A stretch of DNA of 64,000 bases from Henricia sp. BOLD:AAB3569. Taxonomy: Eukaryota; Echinodermata; Asteroidea; Spinulosida; Echinasteridae. Under the pieces are notes generated by a model. The model worked only from the letters and a program-made list of their open reading frames with translations. It was not told the DNA's origin and searched no databases. Where the stretch lies: contig JBBELK010000482.1 in assembly GCA_037783545.1 (NCBI GenBank), forward strand, positions 186,001-250,000, read 5' to 3'. Position 1 is the stretch's first letter. The number at the start of each line of letters is the position of its first letter. Of this stretch, positions 47,738-57,520 are shown one piece after another. The position numbers were made by a program, and so were the translations under genes.

Positions 47738-48075
47738 TTATTTTTATTTATTTATTATTTATTTATTTCTGGTATTCATACCAAGGATTCCTCTAAAGTG
47801 ACCATTGCACTGTCACTTGCAAGCGTGAGGAAACCCATGAAGAATTCGAATCTTCACGAAAGAATTCTCTGGGATCATTAAAGTGCGTTACCGTTACCTA
47901 AACACACTGGACCAACGGCTTTACATCCCTTCCGAAGGATGGAGCAAGTGTGGTTGAGTGTCTTGCTCAAGGGCACAGGGACCGCAGCCGGGGGGGGGGG
48001 GGTTCGAACCCGCAACCCCAAGTTTTCACCTATGATTGCGAGTCAATGACCCAAACCACTCGGCCACGGTAGCCC
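47738..48075 (-). mobile_element. Full-length tRNA-derived SINE with ATAAATAA tail
   Basis: On the minus strand the head (A-box TGGCCGAGTGG, B-box GGTTCGAACCC) is followed by TGCCCTTGAGCAAGACACTC, a core word seen in other metazoan SINEs as I recall, then ATGTAAAGCCGTTGGTCC. It ends CTTGGTATGAATACCAG plus an (ATAAATAA)n tail. It interrupts a MITE family B copy. A G homopolymer (47989-48002) lies next to the B-box. A 3' fragment of the same SINE is at 55268-55345. Confidence 0.75.
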
Positions 48076-48200
48076 AGTGAATACATGTAGTAACACAGAG
48101 TTTTAAAAACCACCTTCAGTTGTTAATTTCTTACATAGAGTACCATCTTCACACTTCTTATTATTTGTGAAAACCCCATTAAAATATAACCTTTGGTTAA

Positions 48201-48972
48201 AAAATTACATTACTATGTACAAGCTTCTTTTGGAAACAGTATCCATTTTTTTTCTTTTTAAAGTAAATTTTTTACCACTTCCCTTATACATTTCAATAAA
48301 ATATTATTTTCATGTAAAAGAATAATAATTTCCCTTTCTGTTTTTGTTTTTAAAAAATCAATTATGATTTTTCCAACTCGTGAATGTATTTTCTCCCATA
48401 TCTCAATACAAGGATTGCAGAGTTGCTACTGAATTTGCGTGATCGAATCCCAAATAATATATGACTGGATAGAATGCGCAGTCCAGTGAATCCACACGAA
48501 CAGTGTCTTTTGCATACGGCATCAGTATTCATTTCGCAACTATAACGACACATTTCAGTGGTTATTACCTCTGACTCGCGCTTATCTCTTTACAACGATC
48601 AGCCTTAAATCAATTTTGTCTTCGTTTTTTTTTTTCGGCCTCATGTCCTGGCCTCATGTCCTGGCCGAGGGACGATGATAAAAATCAGCGTTGATGATGT
48701 GTGGTTGCGATGGAATGGGCCTACGAGGGATGACATTTGCTTACAGGGAAACGTTATCGCTGGCTTTTTGTTTCCGAGGGCGCAGGGTGATAATTAGCCA
48801 ACCAGTGGCGCAATTCGCTGATAAATAGCTTGGCTAAGTGTGTTCGGTGGGGCAATCGCGGTGATGTTATCGGTGATTAATTAAGAGCTGTAAGGCATGA
48901 GACCCGGCAGTAAAATTTACATTTTCGAACTCGATAGTTTTCCTAATTTGGGCCAATATTTCTTCAAGAAAA
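48201..48972. other. Unique stretch with a short tandem duplication
   Basis: The 15-bp unit GGCCTCATGTCCTGG is repeated twice near 48640-48665. A 63-codon minus-strand frame at 48362-48553 has no recognised domain. 48700-48950 is GC-balanced and repeat-free. Confidence 0.35.
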
Positions 48973-49130
48973 ATGGGTATGAATTCCGTTCACTGGTCGC
49001 CACTGAGACAGAAGTATTTTCAAGTAAATTGTTTGTTTTTCACTCCTAAAATCACTTCCCTTTAAAATATTTACACATTTATTGTAAGGAGAATAAGTGG
49101 CGACCAGTAAACGGAATTCTTTCCGAAAAA
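48973..49130. mobile_element. Palindromic MITE, GAATTCCGTTCACTGGTCGC arms
   Basis: Left arm GAATTCCGTTCACTGGTCGC, CACT; right arm AGTGGCGACCAGTAAACGGA, ATTC, around an AT-rich loop. Confidence 0.6.
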
Positions 49131-49431
49131 TGCATTTTTTTGTTATAAACCTGTTCTGTTGGCTTCAGCATCACTAGGCTTGCTTAAATTTGACCCAAGT
49201 TTAATGGCCTGTTGCTGTCAATTCTCCATTATGATACATCAATATTTTATCTCCACTTAACGGACAGTAATAATTAAAAGCATTTGCACCCATTTTGTAA
49301 ATTGTAATGAACCTGTTAAGCTTGGTTAGTTATGTTAAAAAATGGAAAAGATGCATGACTTTGCACAAGACGTTTCCTCAAAATGGACATGACTAAAATG
49401 TAATATTTCACCCACTGGTTGGTGGATTTTT

Positions 49432-49736
49432 GTATAGCGCACGTGTCTATCCTACAGGATACCCCTGGTGCTGTTGCCATTATTATCACTGCCATCAGGG
49501 AATCACCAGAACCATTTCACTTCAACTAGGTGGCTGCCTGGCCAAGGCACACAACCCTATCAGCACTTAGATTGTGGCATTCCCCCCAACAGCTCCACAA
49601 ATATCGCTTGGGTTGACGAGGCAATTGAGATTAAGTGTCTTGCCCGTGGACACAAACATGTTGGCACAAGTAGGGCTTGAACCCATAACCTTAATCATGA
49701 GCACGGCTGTGTAACCACTAAACTACATTTGCTGGC
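49432..49736 (-). mobile_element. Full-length tRNA-derived SINE, family 2
   Basis: Minus-strand head with A-box TAGTTTAGTGGTTA and B-box GGGTTCAAGCCC, followed by CACGGGCAAGACACTTAA and a body ending CCTGTAGGATAGACACGTG. An interrupted second copy is split between 61005-61107 and 62399-62575. Confidence 0.7.
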
Positions 49737-49848
49737 ATGTGTTTTGCATATGACATGCTACAACTATTTTCATCAGTTTTGAGCATTATTGAAAATCATG
49801 CTTTATATGTTACGTTACAGGGGGTGTCAGCATACTAGTACACATGTA

Positions 49849-50081
49849 CAGTTGTAGTCAGAAGTTTACATACAACTGTGTTAAAACTGGTGTGCTTAAA
49901 CTTGCGTTGTCACCATTTTTGTAACAGTCTTTACTAAAGTCGTGATTTTGTGGAATTCCTCATGTGCTTGCAGTACTTAAAACATAGCTTGCACACCTTG
50001 CAATGGTTCGGGTAGTCCTGTTTACCATTTTGGATTATGATGGTAGTGGTGTACATGTATGTAAACTTCTGACTTCAACTG
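49849..50081. mobile_element. Tc1/mariner MITE with Sleeping-Beauty-like termini
   Basis: A 233-bp element with TIR CAGTTGTAGTCAGAAGTTTA, CATACA at the left and TGTATGTAAACTTCTGACTT, CAACTG at the right, TA flanks on both sides. This terminal sequence closely resembles the fish/vertebrate Tc1-like (Sleeping Beauty type) inverted repeat as I recall it. The interior is non-coding. Confidence 0.85.
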
Positions 50082-50207
50082 TATTAGTAATACTAGCACA
50101 GACCTAAACCTTACACAAACACACAGAAAAGAAAAGATTCTTAAAAGGTAGAACACATGATTGGTAAACTGTTTAAAAAAAGGGGGGGTGGGGATTCCCA
50201 CTCGTGG

Positions 50208-50499
50208 TTAAAAGCCCATGTTGATAAAACTGCCCTGTAGAAATTTCAGCCACATAAAACTAGGTGCAGTAATACTTCTGAAAACTTGAAAAATCCATGC
50301 ATGGTTTTTGTGTTAAGTTGAATGGTAAAAAAGTCTTTTGTGAAATACATTTTTTAGAAAACCACCTTTAGTTGTTAATTCCTCACACAAACAAAATGTT
50401 GTGTTTAGTACCATTGTTATTAACACTTTTAGTAAGGTTTTTCTTGTCAACTCGTGAAAAAAAATTGGGGTCACTGCAAATGATGTACTCTACCTTTAA
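50208..50499 (-). mobile_element. MITE family B, reverse copy
   Basis: About 290 bp between TTAA words. It shares long segments with 40830-41065 (GGTCACTGCAAATGATGTA) and with 47650-47740 (CCATGCATGGTTTTTGTG). Confidence 0.55.
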
Positions 50500-51325
50500 C
50501 CAAAAGAGACCTGTTTACGATAAACGAGAAAAACACCACACAAAGACCAATCTCTTTCCCCTCACACGATGGCGACAAAAACGATTCTTTAATAAGATTT
50601 CCGCACAGACTGCAAACAAAGTGAACTGAGAAATGTTCACATGCAACCATTTTGGAAAATTGGAAATGGATCTCTGTGATTTCCCCAACGTTTTTTGGCA
50701 AATCTCTTTGGGAGTGGGACTGAGCACTCTGGCCTTTCGGTGTGAACGTACGGACAAGTTCTTAAGTGGTAAAAAATGTAGATTAAGTCCTAATCCATTT
50801 TGTCCATTTAACGGTGGAACTTGACACTGTTACTGACAAAATGTGACCTGTCACCACCAAATGAGCTGAAATTCTGACTTTTCAAAAATTGGATATTTGT
50901 ATTTTTCAATTTGGCAGAAAAAGAGCTTTCTAATGGTATATAATACATAAGGTAAAACTATCCCCCCAACGAAACACAGCTTGGAGAAGTGGTAGTGTTC
51001 AAACAAATCTTCAAAAAAAAATTCTTACGAGGTACGAAGAAAGCTATCTTGAAAATTGGTTTTAAAATGATGTTTTTAATTGTTGGATGACGCTAACAAT
51101 TTAGAATCAAATAGATTAAGAGTTACTCTTTTTAAATATTACAATATTACTAAAATTTACCTTCCTTCAATTTTTGACTTTGAACCGTTGTCACGGGTCA
51201 CAATGGCCAGCTCAAATTTGAAAACAATTTTTTTTTCACTTTTTGCAGTCTACTTGCATTTTTAGTTTGTGGTTTGGAACGATCAGCGAGGTAACTCATG
51301 GCTAGACATGCAGGAGCACATGTGG

Positions 51326-51395
51326 TATACAAGGTATAATGCTAGACTCACAATCGGGAGGTTGTGGGTTCAAGTCGCAATGTGTTTAATCTGTG
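51326..51395 (+). repeat. tRNA-like SINE head
   Basis: AATGCTAGACTCACAATCGGGAGGTTGTGGGTTCAAGTCG has anticodon-arm-like and B-box (GGGTTCAAGTC) features. The A-box is poor and no functional cloverleaf is complete. Confidence 0.45.
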
Positions 51396-52098
51396 TGTCT
51401 GGGCATCACTGACCTTCACTTCACCTTTGTAAAAAAAAAAATTATTTCCCCCGATCTCGTGCCACGAGACAAAGGCATGATGGATGTCGCAAGTGTTTTT
51501 AATTTCCCACTAAAAACTGCATTTCACATGTGGGTGGGCACCGGCCATCCCTGACCGGTCCCCGCATCATCACCGGTGCCCATCATTCACCGGTTTCACC
51601 TGTTTCTCCCCTTGCAATATTAAACATCAAAATTTATGGCAATTATCTCCAGTGACACTCCGATATTATTAACTCTTAAATGCTTATTTGGGGGATTTTT
51701 TTCTTCTTCAGGTGACGACGGAATTTCCTAGTTTAACGAGAAGTGTCATTTCCACGGATCATGAAGGGCGCGTGGAGAGGGGAGGATGGTTGGTGGGGCA
51801 ACTCGCGCGTGACAAACGGAAAAAACAGCTGACTGATTTGTGTAACATAATACAGAATTAAGTTTGATCGAGCGGCCGACTAGATCATAAAATCAGCCGA
51901 TCCATTTCTGGTTCATAATACGAGTCTATTTGAACCTTACATTGATGCCCTATTTTCAAATCTTGTGACAATGTAGTCAACAAATTTTGACATTAAAAGG
52001 AAGCATATCTCATTTCATTTCTTTAAATATTTAGGAGTGGTCATATGGTTACCCAGATTTTTTTGGTTTGAGAAAGTATTACAAAATGTTGTGTTGAG

Positions 52099-52260
52099 TG
52101 CTGTGGTGGAACGGTCTGGTGGATCATATTCAAAACCTGGGTTAGTTCCAAAGGTAGTGGGTTCGAATCCCGGTCCGGTCCATCCATAGGGTGTGTGTGT
52201 GCCCTTGGGCAAGGTACTTTGTCATGCATTGCTTCTCTCCGCCCAGAAGTAAAATCATTT
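52099..52260 (+). mobile_element. tRNA-like SINE with GGGCAAGGTACTTTG core
   Basis: The head runs from GCTGTGGTGGAACGG to B-box GGGTTCGAATCCC, followed by GTGTGCCCTTGGGCAAGGTACTTTG, the same kind of core as in the 47.7-kb SINE. Confidence 0.5.
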
Positions 52261-53349
52261 TTAAAAACCTTCAATTGTTGTTTTCTTCAAAAAGGCCGAA
52301 TAGCTTTATTATTTGTTACCATTACTCTAATCATTTTGATTTTCAGAACCAACTCGTGAGATACCGATGTTCTGAATCACCTGCAATGATTAGTTGTTTG
52401 CATTCGGCCAAATACTTTTAGTAGCGAGGTCGCGGAGATGCATCTCAAAAAAAAAAAAAAGCAAAAAAGAAAGCAGGAAAAATGAAATCGTAGTGTGGTA
52501 TTGATTAATCCTATTCAAATGATAGTTGACAATGACGGGCACGAACACAAATCTGCTTATTTCCAAGATTACAAATATTATTTTTGCCCGGACAATTCAT
52601 CAGCGGTCCAGCGGGATTCGACGGGGAAGGATGATAGGGCAAATTCAAAAGCGGAATTAATACGGGAGAAAAAAAGGGGTCCGTATGCCGCACTGGCAAA
52701 AACCAATAACGCAAGCAGAATTACGTTTGTAATGGGAGCCCGGGGACTTTAGTCTGACGAGACCTTTTCCTCCATTAGAGGCCCGGTACCGCCATTACAC
52801 GGCAATAGAATTTCTTTTTACCGCAAATGGTAGCGAAATGAAGAAATCTGTTCTGTTGTGACGAGTTCACTTAACAGCAAGGACAGATCTCTCGGGAGAT
52901 TATACGGAAAGACGGCACAAAGCTTTGCTTTTGTTCTTTTTTTAAGCCTGCAAAATAAAATTGAAGCTAACCGTGGTTCTTTTTTTGGTCAATGGCAGAA
53001 GCTTTTGTGAGAAATACAGAGATGGGGACTGGCAAATGCCAGCTGAAAATAAAGCCCAAAGCAAACATTATTATTGACTGGGCAGAATGCCGCAACAGAC
53101 CAACAAATTGGCTAGCCTTTTTAAACGACACTTATCAGTATAAGTAGTTGACAAAACAAAGTTATCAAAGAAAATACCAAAACATGTTTAAATAGTTGTA
53201 ATTTGTTTTAAATATACCACACTACCTGGGAACTGCAAAGAAAATTTATTTTGAAAAATTTGGTAACTCGGAAAAGCCACTTTTAAAAATGCATCAACAT
53301 GTAACACTTTTGCTCATGTTTTTATGGAAAGAACGTTTTGGGGAAACGT
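52261..53349. other. Unique stretch within the presumed DDX31 intron region
   Basis: No gene or repeat recognised. 52600-52860 is GC-balanced with several ATTA/TAAT words (GGAATTAATACGGG, CCTCCATTAGAGG, CGCCATTACACGG). Confidence 0.3.
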
Positions 53350-53490
53350 TTAAAGGCACAGGCTCGTCAGCAATGCGCGTGCGCCAAATTCGTGCCACGA
53401 AATACGCAGCTCAATGCCTTTGCTATGGAGCTGCGTATTTCGTGGCACGAATTTGGCCTCGGCGTATTGCTGACGAGCCTGTACCTTTAA
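53350..53490. mobile_element. TTAA-flanked near-perfect hairpin MITE
   Basis: A 141-bp element: about 63-bp arms (AAAGGCACAGGCTCGTCAGC ... GCCAAATTCGTGCCACGAAA, TACGCAGCTC) inverted around a 15-base loop, TTAA at both ends. RNA from either strand would form a long hairpin. Confidence 0.85.
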
Positions 53491-54189
53491 ACATCACACA
53501 GAGTTTATCCCATCAAGAATTTGCAAAAAGTTAAATATTTCTAAAGTGCAATTCATGATGCGAGATTCGCATTAAGTTCTGCTTTCACGCTAAGCATAAT
53601 GCTGCTTCTAGTAAGCAATTTTAACAATGCTCTTTGTTGCAACATATCACAATAATTAATCAAAATAAAAAGTTGAAGTACCGAGTAATTCTTGACAAGG
53701 ATTTTCCCAAGTAAATGACAAAGAAATCAACGTTCCGACACTAGCCGCTAAATCACAAAGAAACGTCCCTCCTAAACACAACTCATGCAGGAACACAATA
53801 ACGGCAATAACAGATGGGGGGGGGGGATTCCTCTTACAGATCAAGCGGCGATACAAAATACTAATTTGCGAATTTCTAGAAATGAATCCTTTTTTCTTCC
53901 CCCATCTACTTCCTTGATTACTTGAAACGAGACAGCTGGACCCCGACTTTTAAACTGATTCATTAGTCTTGGGAATACCAGGACTACAAGCTATTGAAAA
54001 CCGTAGGTTTGCCCTTGGAACCGAGCGACAAATACCCAAAATGGTTCGGCGTCAATGTTTACAGAAACGGGATGCCTGGATGTGAATCCGCCCGTTTTCA
54101 TTGTACTGATTCATTTCGTCAATTGAGAGCCCCCGCTTTTTTCTAATGATGGTTTTACTTGTAATGTAACTACAGCATACCTAGTCAAT

Positions 54190-55056
54190 GGGCTGAATAC
54201 ATAAAAACTAGCAATTACTTATGATAAAGAAGCACCAAGCAAAAGCATAAGCCCATCAAGCAGAAACAAACAATTGCTTGAAAACATATTCATACACGCT
54301 TATTTCGTCCAAGAAAAAGCTTCCCAGATTAGCAGTTGCTTAAAAATGTATACATAAAAACAAGCTTTTGTTTTTGCCACTAAGCATTTGCTTTTGCCAC
54401 TAAGCATTTGCTTTTGCCACTAAGCATTTGCTTTTGCCACTAAGCATTTGCTTTTGCCACTAAGCATTTGCTTTTGCCACTAAGCATTTGCTTTTGCCAC
54501 TAAGCATTTGCTTTTGCCACTAAGCATTTGCTTTTGACACTAAGCATTTGCTTAGAGTGTTTCAAGCTCCTCAATAGGAGCTTCAGCTCTTGCTTATCAC
54601 ACAAGATTCACCGTTATCAACCGTAACCTACCTTTAGAGACGGTCAGTAGGTCTAAAATGTACAGAAGCAGAATTAATCGCAAAGAAATATCGCACGAAT
54701 CTTGAACTGTTTTCTTTCGACATGCATGTTGAATGGCTACTTGGCGTAAACATTTATGCACGAAAATGGTACGGTTTCTCCTCACCCTGGACATCCGAGT
54801 CCCAGATGAGGATGAAGCAAACCCATGCATCTATACAGAGCCGTTACATAATACGCACGCCCCTTGATTAATAGCGCTATTTTTCAGAACCCCAAGCAAT
54901 TGCTAGGGAAGCTTTAAAAAACAGTCAAAGCAAAATTTTGCTTTCATTTAAGAGTAGATGCTTTTGTTCGATAGCACTTGCTTATTTTTACATACAAAAA
55001 TGAAGTACATGTAAGAGCCTAGAAAAAGCAATTGCTAGTTTTTATGTATTCGGCCC
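54190..55056. mobile_element. MITE (867 bp) with internal 20-bp tandem array
   Basis: Terminal inverted repeats GGGCTGAATACATAAAAACT, AGCAATT(A/G)CTT at the left and AAGCAATTGCTAGTTTTTAT, GTATTCGGCCC at the right. The 54365-54550 satellite and many AAGCAAAAGC/GCAATTGCTT words lie inside. Confidence 0.8.
54365..54550 (+). repeat. 20-bp tandem repeat, nine units
   Basis: Unit CTTTTGCCACTAAGCATTTG repeated nine times, nearly identical; the last unit has GACAC for GCCAC. High identity points to recent expansion. Confidence 0.95.
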
Positions 55057-55267
55057 AATCTCTCTTCTTTTTCAACTGAAGTTTAAATCACCAAAAGAAC
55101 AAAAAAGGAATAAAACAGTTTCCCATCCAAAGCAATAAAGATTTGGCAATGGTAATTGATCAGATTTATCAATATTTATGCAGTACGCTTGTCAATTTTA
55201 TGTTAGCTTTTTAACACATTTATCCCGAGTGGATTTGGTGGAGCAAATTTCATATCTAAAGTCCCGA

Positions 55268-55345
55268 GTTTACTTTTATTTTTATTCTTCCTGGTACTCA
55301 AACCAAGGATTCCTCAAAAGCGCACTCGACACTGTAGCTCATACA
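55268..55345 (-). mobile_element. 5'-truncated copy of the 47.7-kb SINE
   Basis: Carries the T-rich (tail complement) stretch, then CCTGGTACTCAAACCAAGGATTCCTCAAAAG, matching the 3' end of 47738-48075. The tRNA head is absent. Confidence 0.6.
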
Positions 55346-55619
55346 TGTATGCCTAAAGAAATTTGTTAGGAAAAATGTGGTATTGGCAAAAATGGCAAAT
55401 TATTTGTATTTTTTAAAAGTTGGTACAGCACAGCTAAAAATAACATACGGAACAACAAAGACACAAATCCCCACCAGCAAATCAACAACACCTGAACTTC
55501 CCTTTTTGTTTGCACGTGTAGATGAGCACCATATGTCACCAGGCAGTGTAAATGAATTACTGGTTTCAGCTCCCCCACCCCCTTCAACCACCAAACCCGA
55601 ATACAAGTCCAATTAGGCT

Positions 55620-56592
55620 AAAGAGCTATTTGTGCTAAGTCTGCACTAATTTCAGTAAGAGCCCAATTGTCGATCTGACGCCATCAAGACAATCTCGCTG
55701 TCTGTTTCCCCGAAGTCCCTGCCCTCGACAGGACGGACAATTTGTACCGTCGCACACGGAGGGGCTCACACAAAAAAACTTGCAGGCTTTGAGAATCTTG
55801 AGAGGGACAAAAAAATAAGCACGAAGATTGGGATTAAAAGGCCTGAGGGCTCTTGGCTATGCGATCAAATCTCAGACACGAAACATCAGCAATTCGTCTC
55901 TTCCTCCGTGTTTCCTCGCGTCGTGCATTGTGAAGCGGCGGAGTTATGCCCCAGTGGGTTTGACCGCTAACAATGGACAAATGCGTCACATAAGTGGTGC
56001 GGAGATGGCGGGGCATCCGTTCATTTTATTTTACCGTCTCCCGTTCTTTCACTTCGTCTTTCTTTTTTACGACTGCCCCGGCCGTCCCTCCCTGGTGCCG
56101 CATTTGAGGGATGAGACGTCCCCATACAAAGGGGGTCTTGAGAAACGCGATACAGGAACGCATCTCCCGATGAGTGTCTGGGGACCGGCCGGTGTTTTGT
56201 GCGCGTGAGATGGGGGGTCTACGGGATAGAGCAAGTGGCCCTAAGCGATGGGCATTGATACTCTATCAACAACTCTCTAGCCCCGCTATCGCTACACGCT
56301 CCCGGTAATAGCGGGACAGCAATTCGGCTAAAAATTTGCCACAAGGCAAACAACGCATCCCGTTAAGAGCTGACATTTTCCGCAGTGTCGCGTTACCACT
56401 AATGTTACCATTACGTCGCAAATTGGATCATGAAGGTGTTGGAATGACGAGCGCGGGGTGACAAAGTTTGTCAGAAAAGTGGTGGACAACTTGGTCAATT
56501 CGCTGGCCGGAAACACCCTCAACAGTCTACACATATTAAAATCATGCAAAAATTGCCAAAATTACTTAGAGATCACAGATACACATGTCTTT
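55620..56592. other. CpG-containing unique stretch
   Basis: No gene recognised in spite of GC-richer sequence. A 126-codon + frame (55828-56208) has no recognised domain and no splice signals that join it to anything. Confidence 0.35.
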
Positions 56593-56664
56593 CTCCCTTT
56601 CGAGCCCGAGACTCCAATTTACAGTTCCAGCATTTTACCAACTGAGCTACACAGCTCTATATTG
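56593..56664 (-). repeat. tRNA-like sequence (minus), SINE head
   Basis: Perfect A-box TAGCTCAGTTGG and an anticodon region CTGTAAATT; the B-box is decayed (GGGCTCGAAAG). Pseudogene or SINE fragment. Confidence 0.5.
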
Positions 56665-57406
56665 ACGTCATACCTATTTTGCATACTCAACTTATACCGT
56701 AGCTGGTTAGCACTAAAGATTTAATTTCAAATGGCAGATTTGGGGGAAATTTTCCTAGAAATGTATTATCAGTTTAGGAGTTCGGAAGTAACTCATAATG
56801 CATAATCTTTTTCCTTGTGCCTTCGCAAAAAATGCAGCCCCCATTTCAACCAAAAGCAGAGTGGCTCTTGTGTGTTTTTGTGAATAAACGCAAACCAATT
56901 TGGCAAATTGGATGGGAGATGAATAAGACTGCTCCTGCTAAAGTTGGCGGACCCAAATGGGAACTAAACGTCTTCGTGATTAGCTTTTTTTCAACGGCAG
57001 TGTGGACAAACGGTGCCTCAGGAATAAAAAAATACAGGGGGTAGGGGAAGCAAGCAAGCAATCCATTGTGTTGTCCAGAGCGACCACCAGTAAATTGATG
57101 AGTTTGTAATTTCATTTCTTTCTTTTTTTCCCCCTCCGTTTTCCGTCCGACTCTTTAGGGGATCACGCGGGAGACGCGAGACAAAAACCGTGGCTTTTTA
57201 GTTCTTTCCAAGCGACACTCAATTACTGATATTGACTCTGATATCGTGGGAGAACCAGCTAGTTTTTAATGGCATGAGTTCTTCCTAACTCTTTTGTATA
57301 TTCTTTCTCACATACAAAAAAAAAAGACATTTGTACCGTACGTTCGGCTGAATATTACAGATGCATCTTGGATATAAGTGAATGACCGAAAGATTGAAAG
57401 TTTTAA

Positions 57407-57520
57407 GGGGGGGTGGGGAGGGGGAGGGGAGGGGGAGGGGGAGGGGAGGGGGAGGGGGGGGGGGAGGGGGAGGGGGAGGGGGGGGGGAGGGGGAGGGGGA
57501 GGGGGGGAGGGGGGGGAGTG
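57407..57520 (+). repeat. (GGGGGA)n microsatellite
   Basis: About 110 bp of G4-6 runs separated by single A. Strong G-quadruplex potential on the + strand. It creates spurious poly-Gly and poly-Pro frames. Confidence 0.95.

Noticed and set aside
49849-50081. Active Tc1 transposon
   Set aside because: Only 233 bp with no transposase frame; non-autonomous.
54365-54550. CRISPR-like array of regular 20-bp repeats
   Set aside because: Repeats are contiguous without spacers and the genome is eukaryotic; it is a satellite inside a MITE.
55828-56208. 126-codon + frame in CpG-rich DNA
   Set aside because: No recognisable domain and mixed hydrophobic/basic composition typical of random frames in GC-rich sequence.
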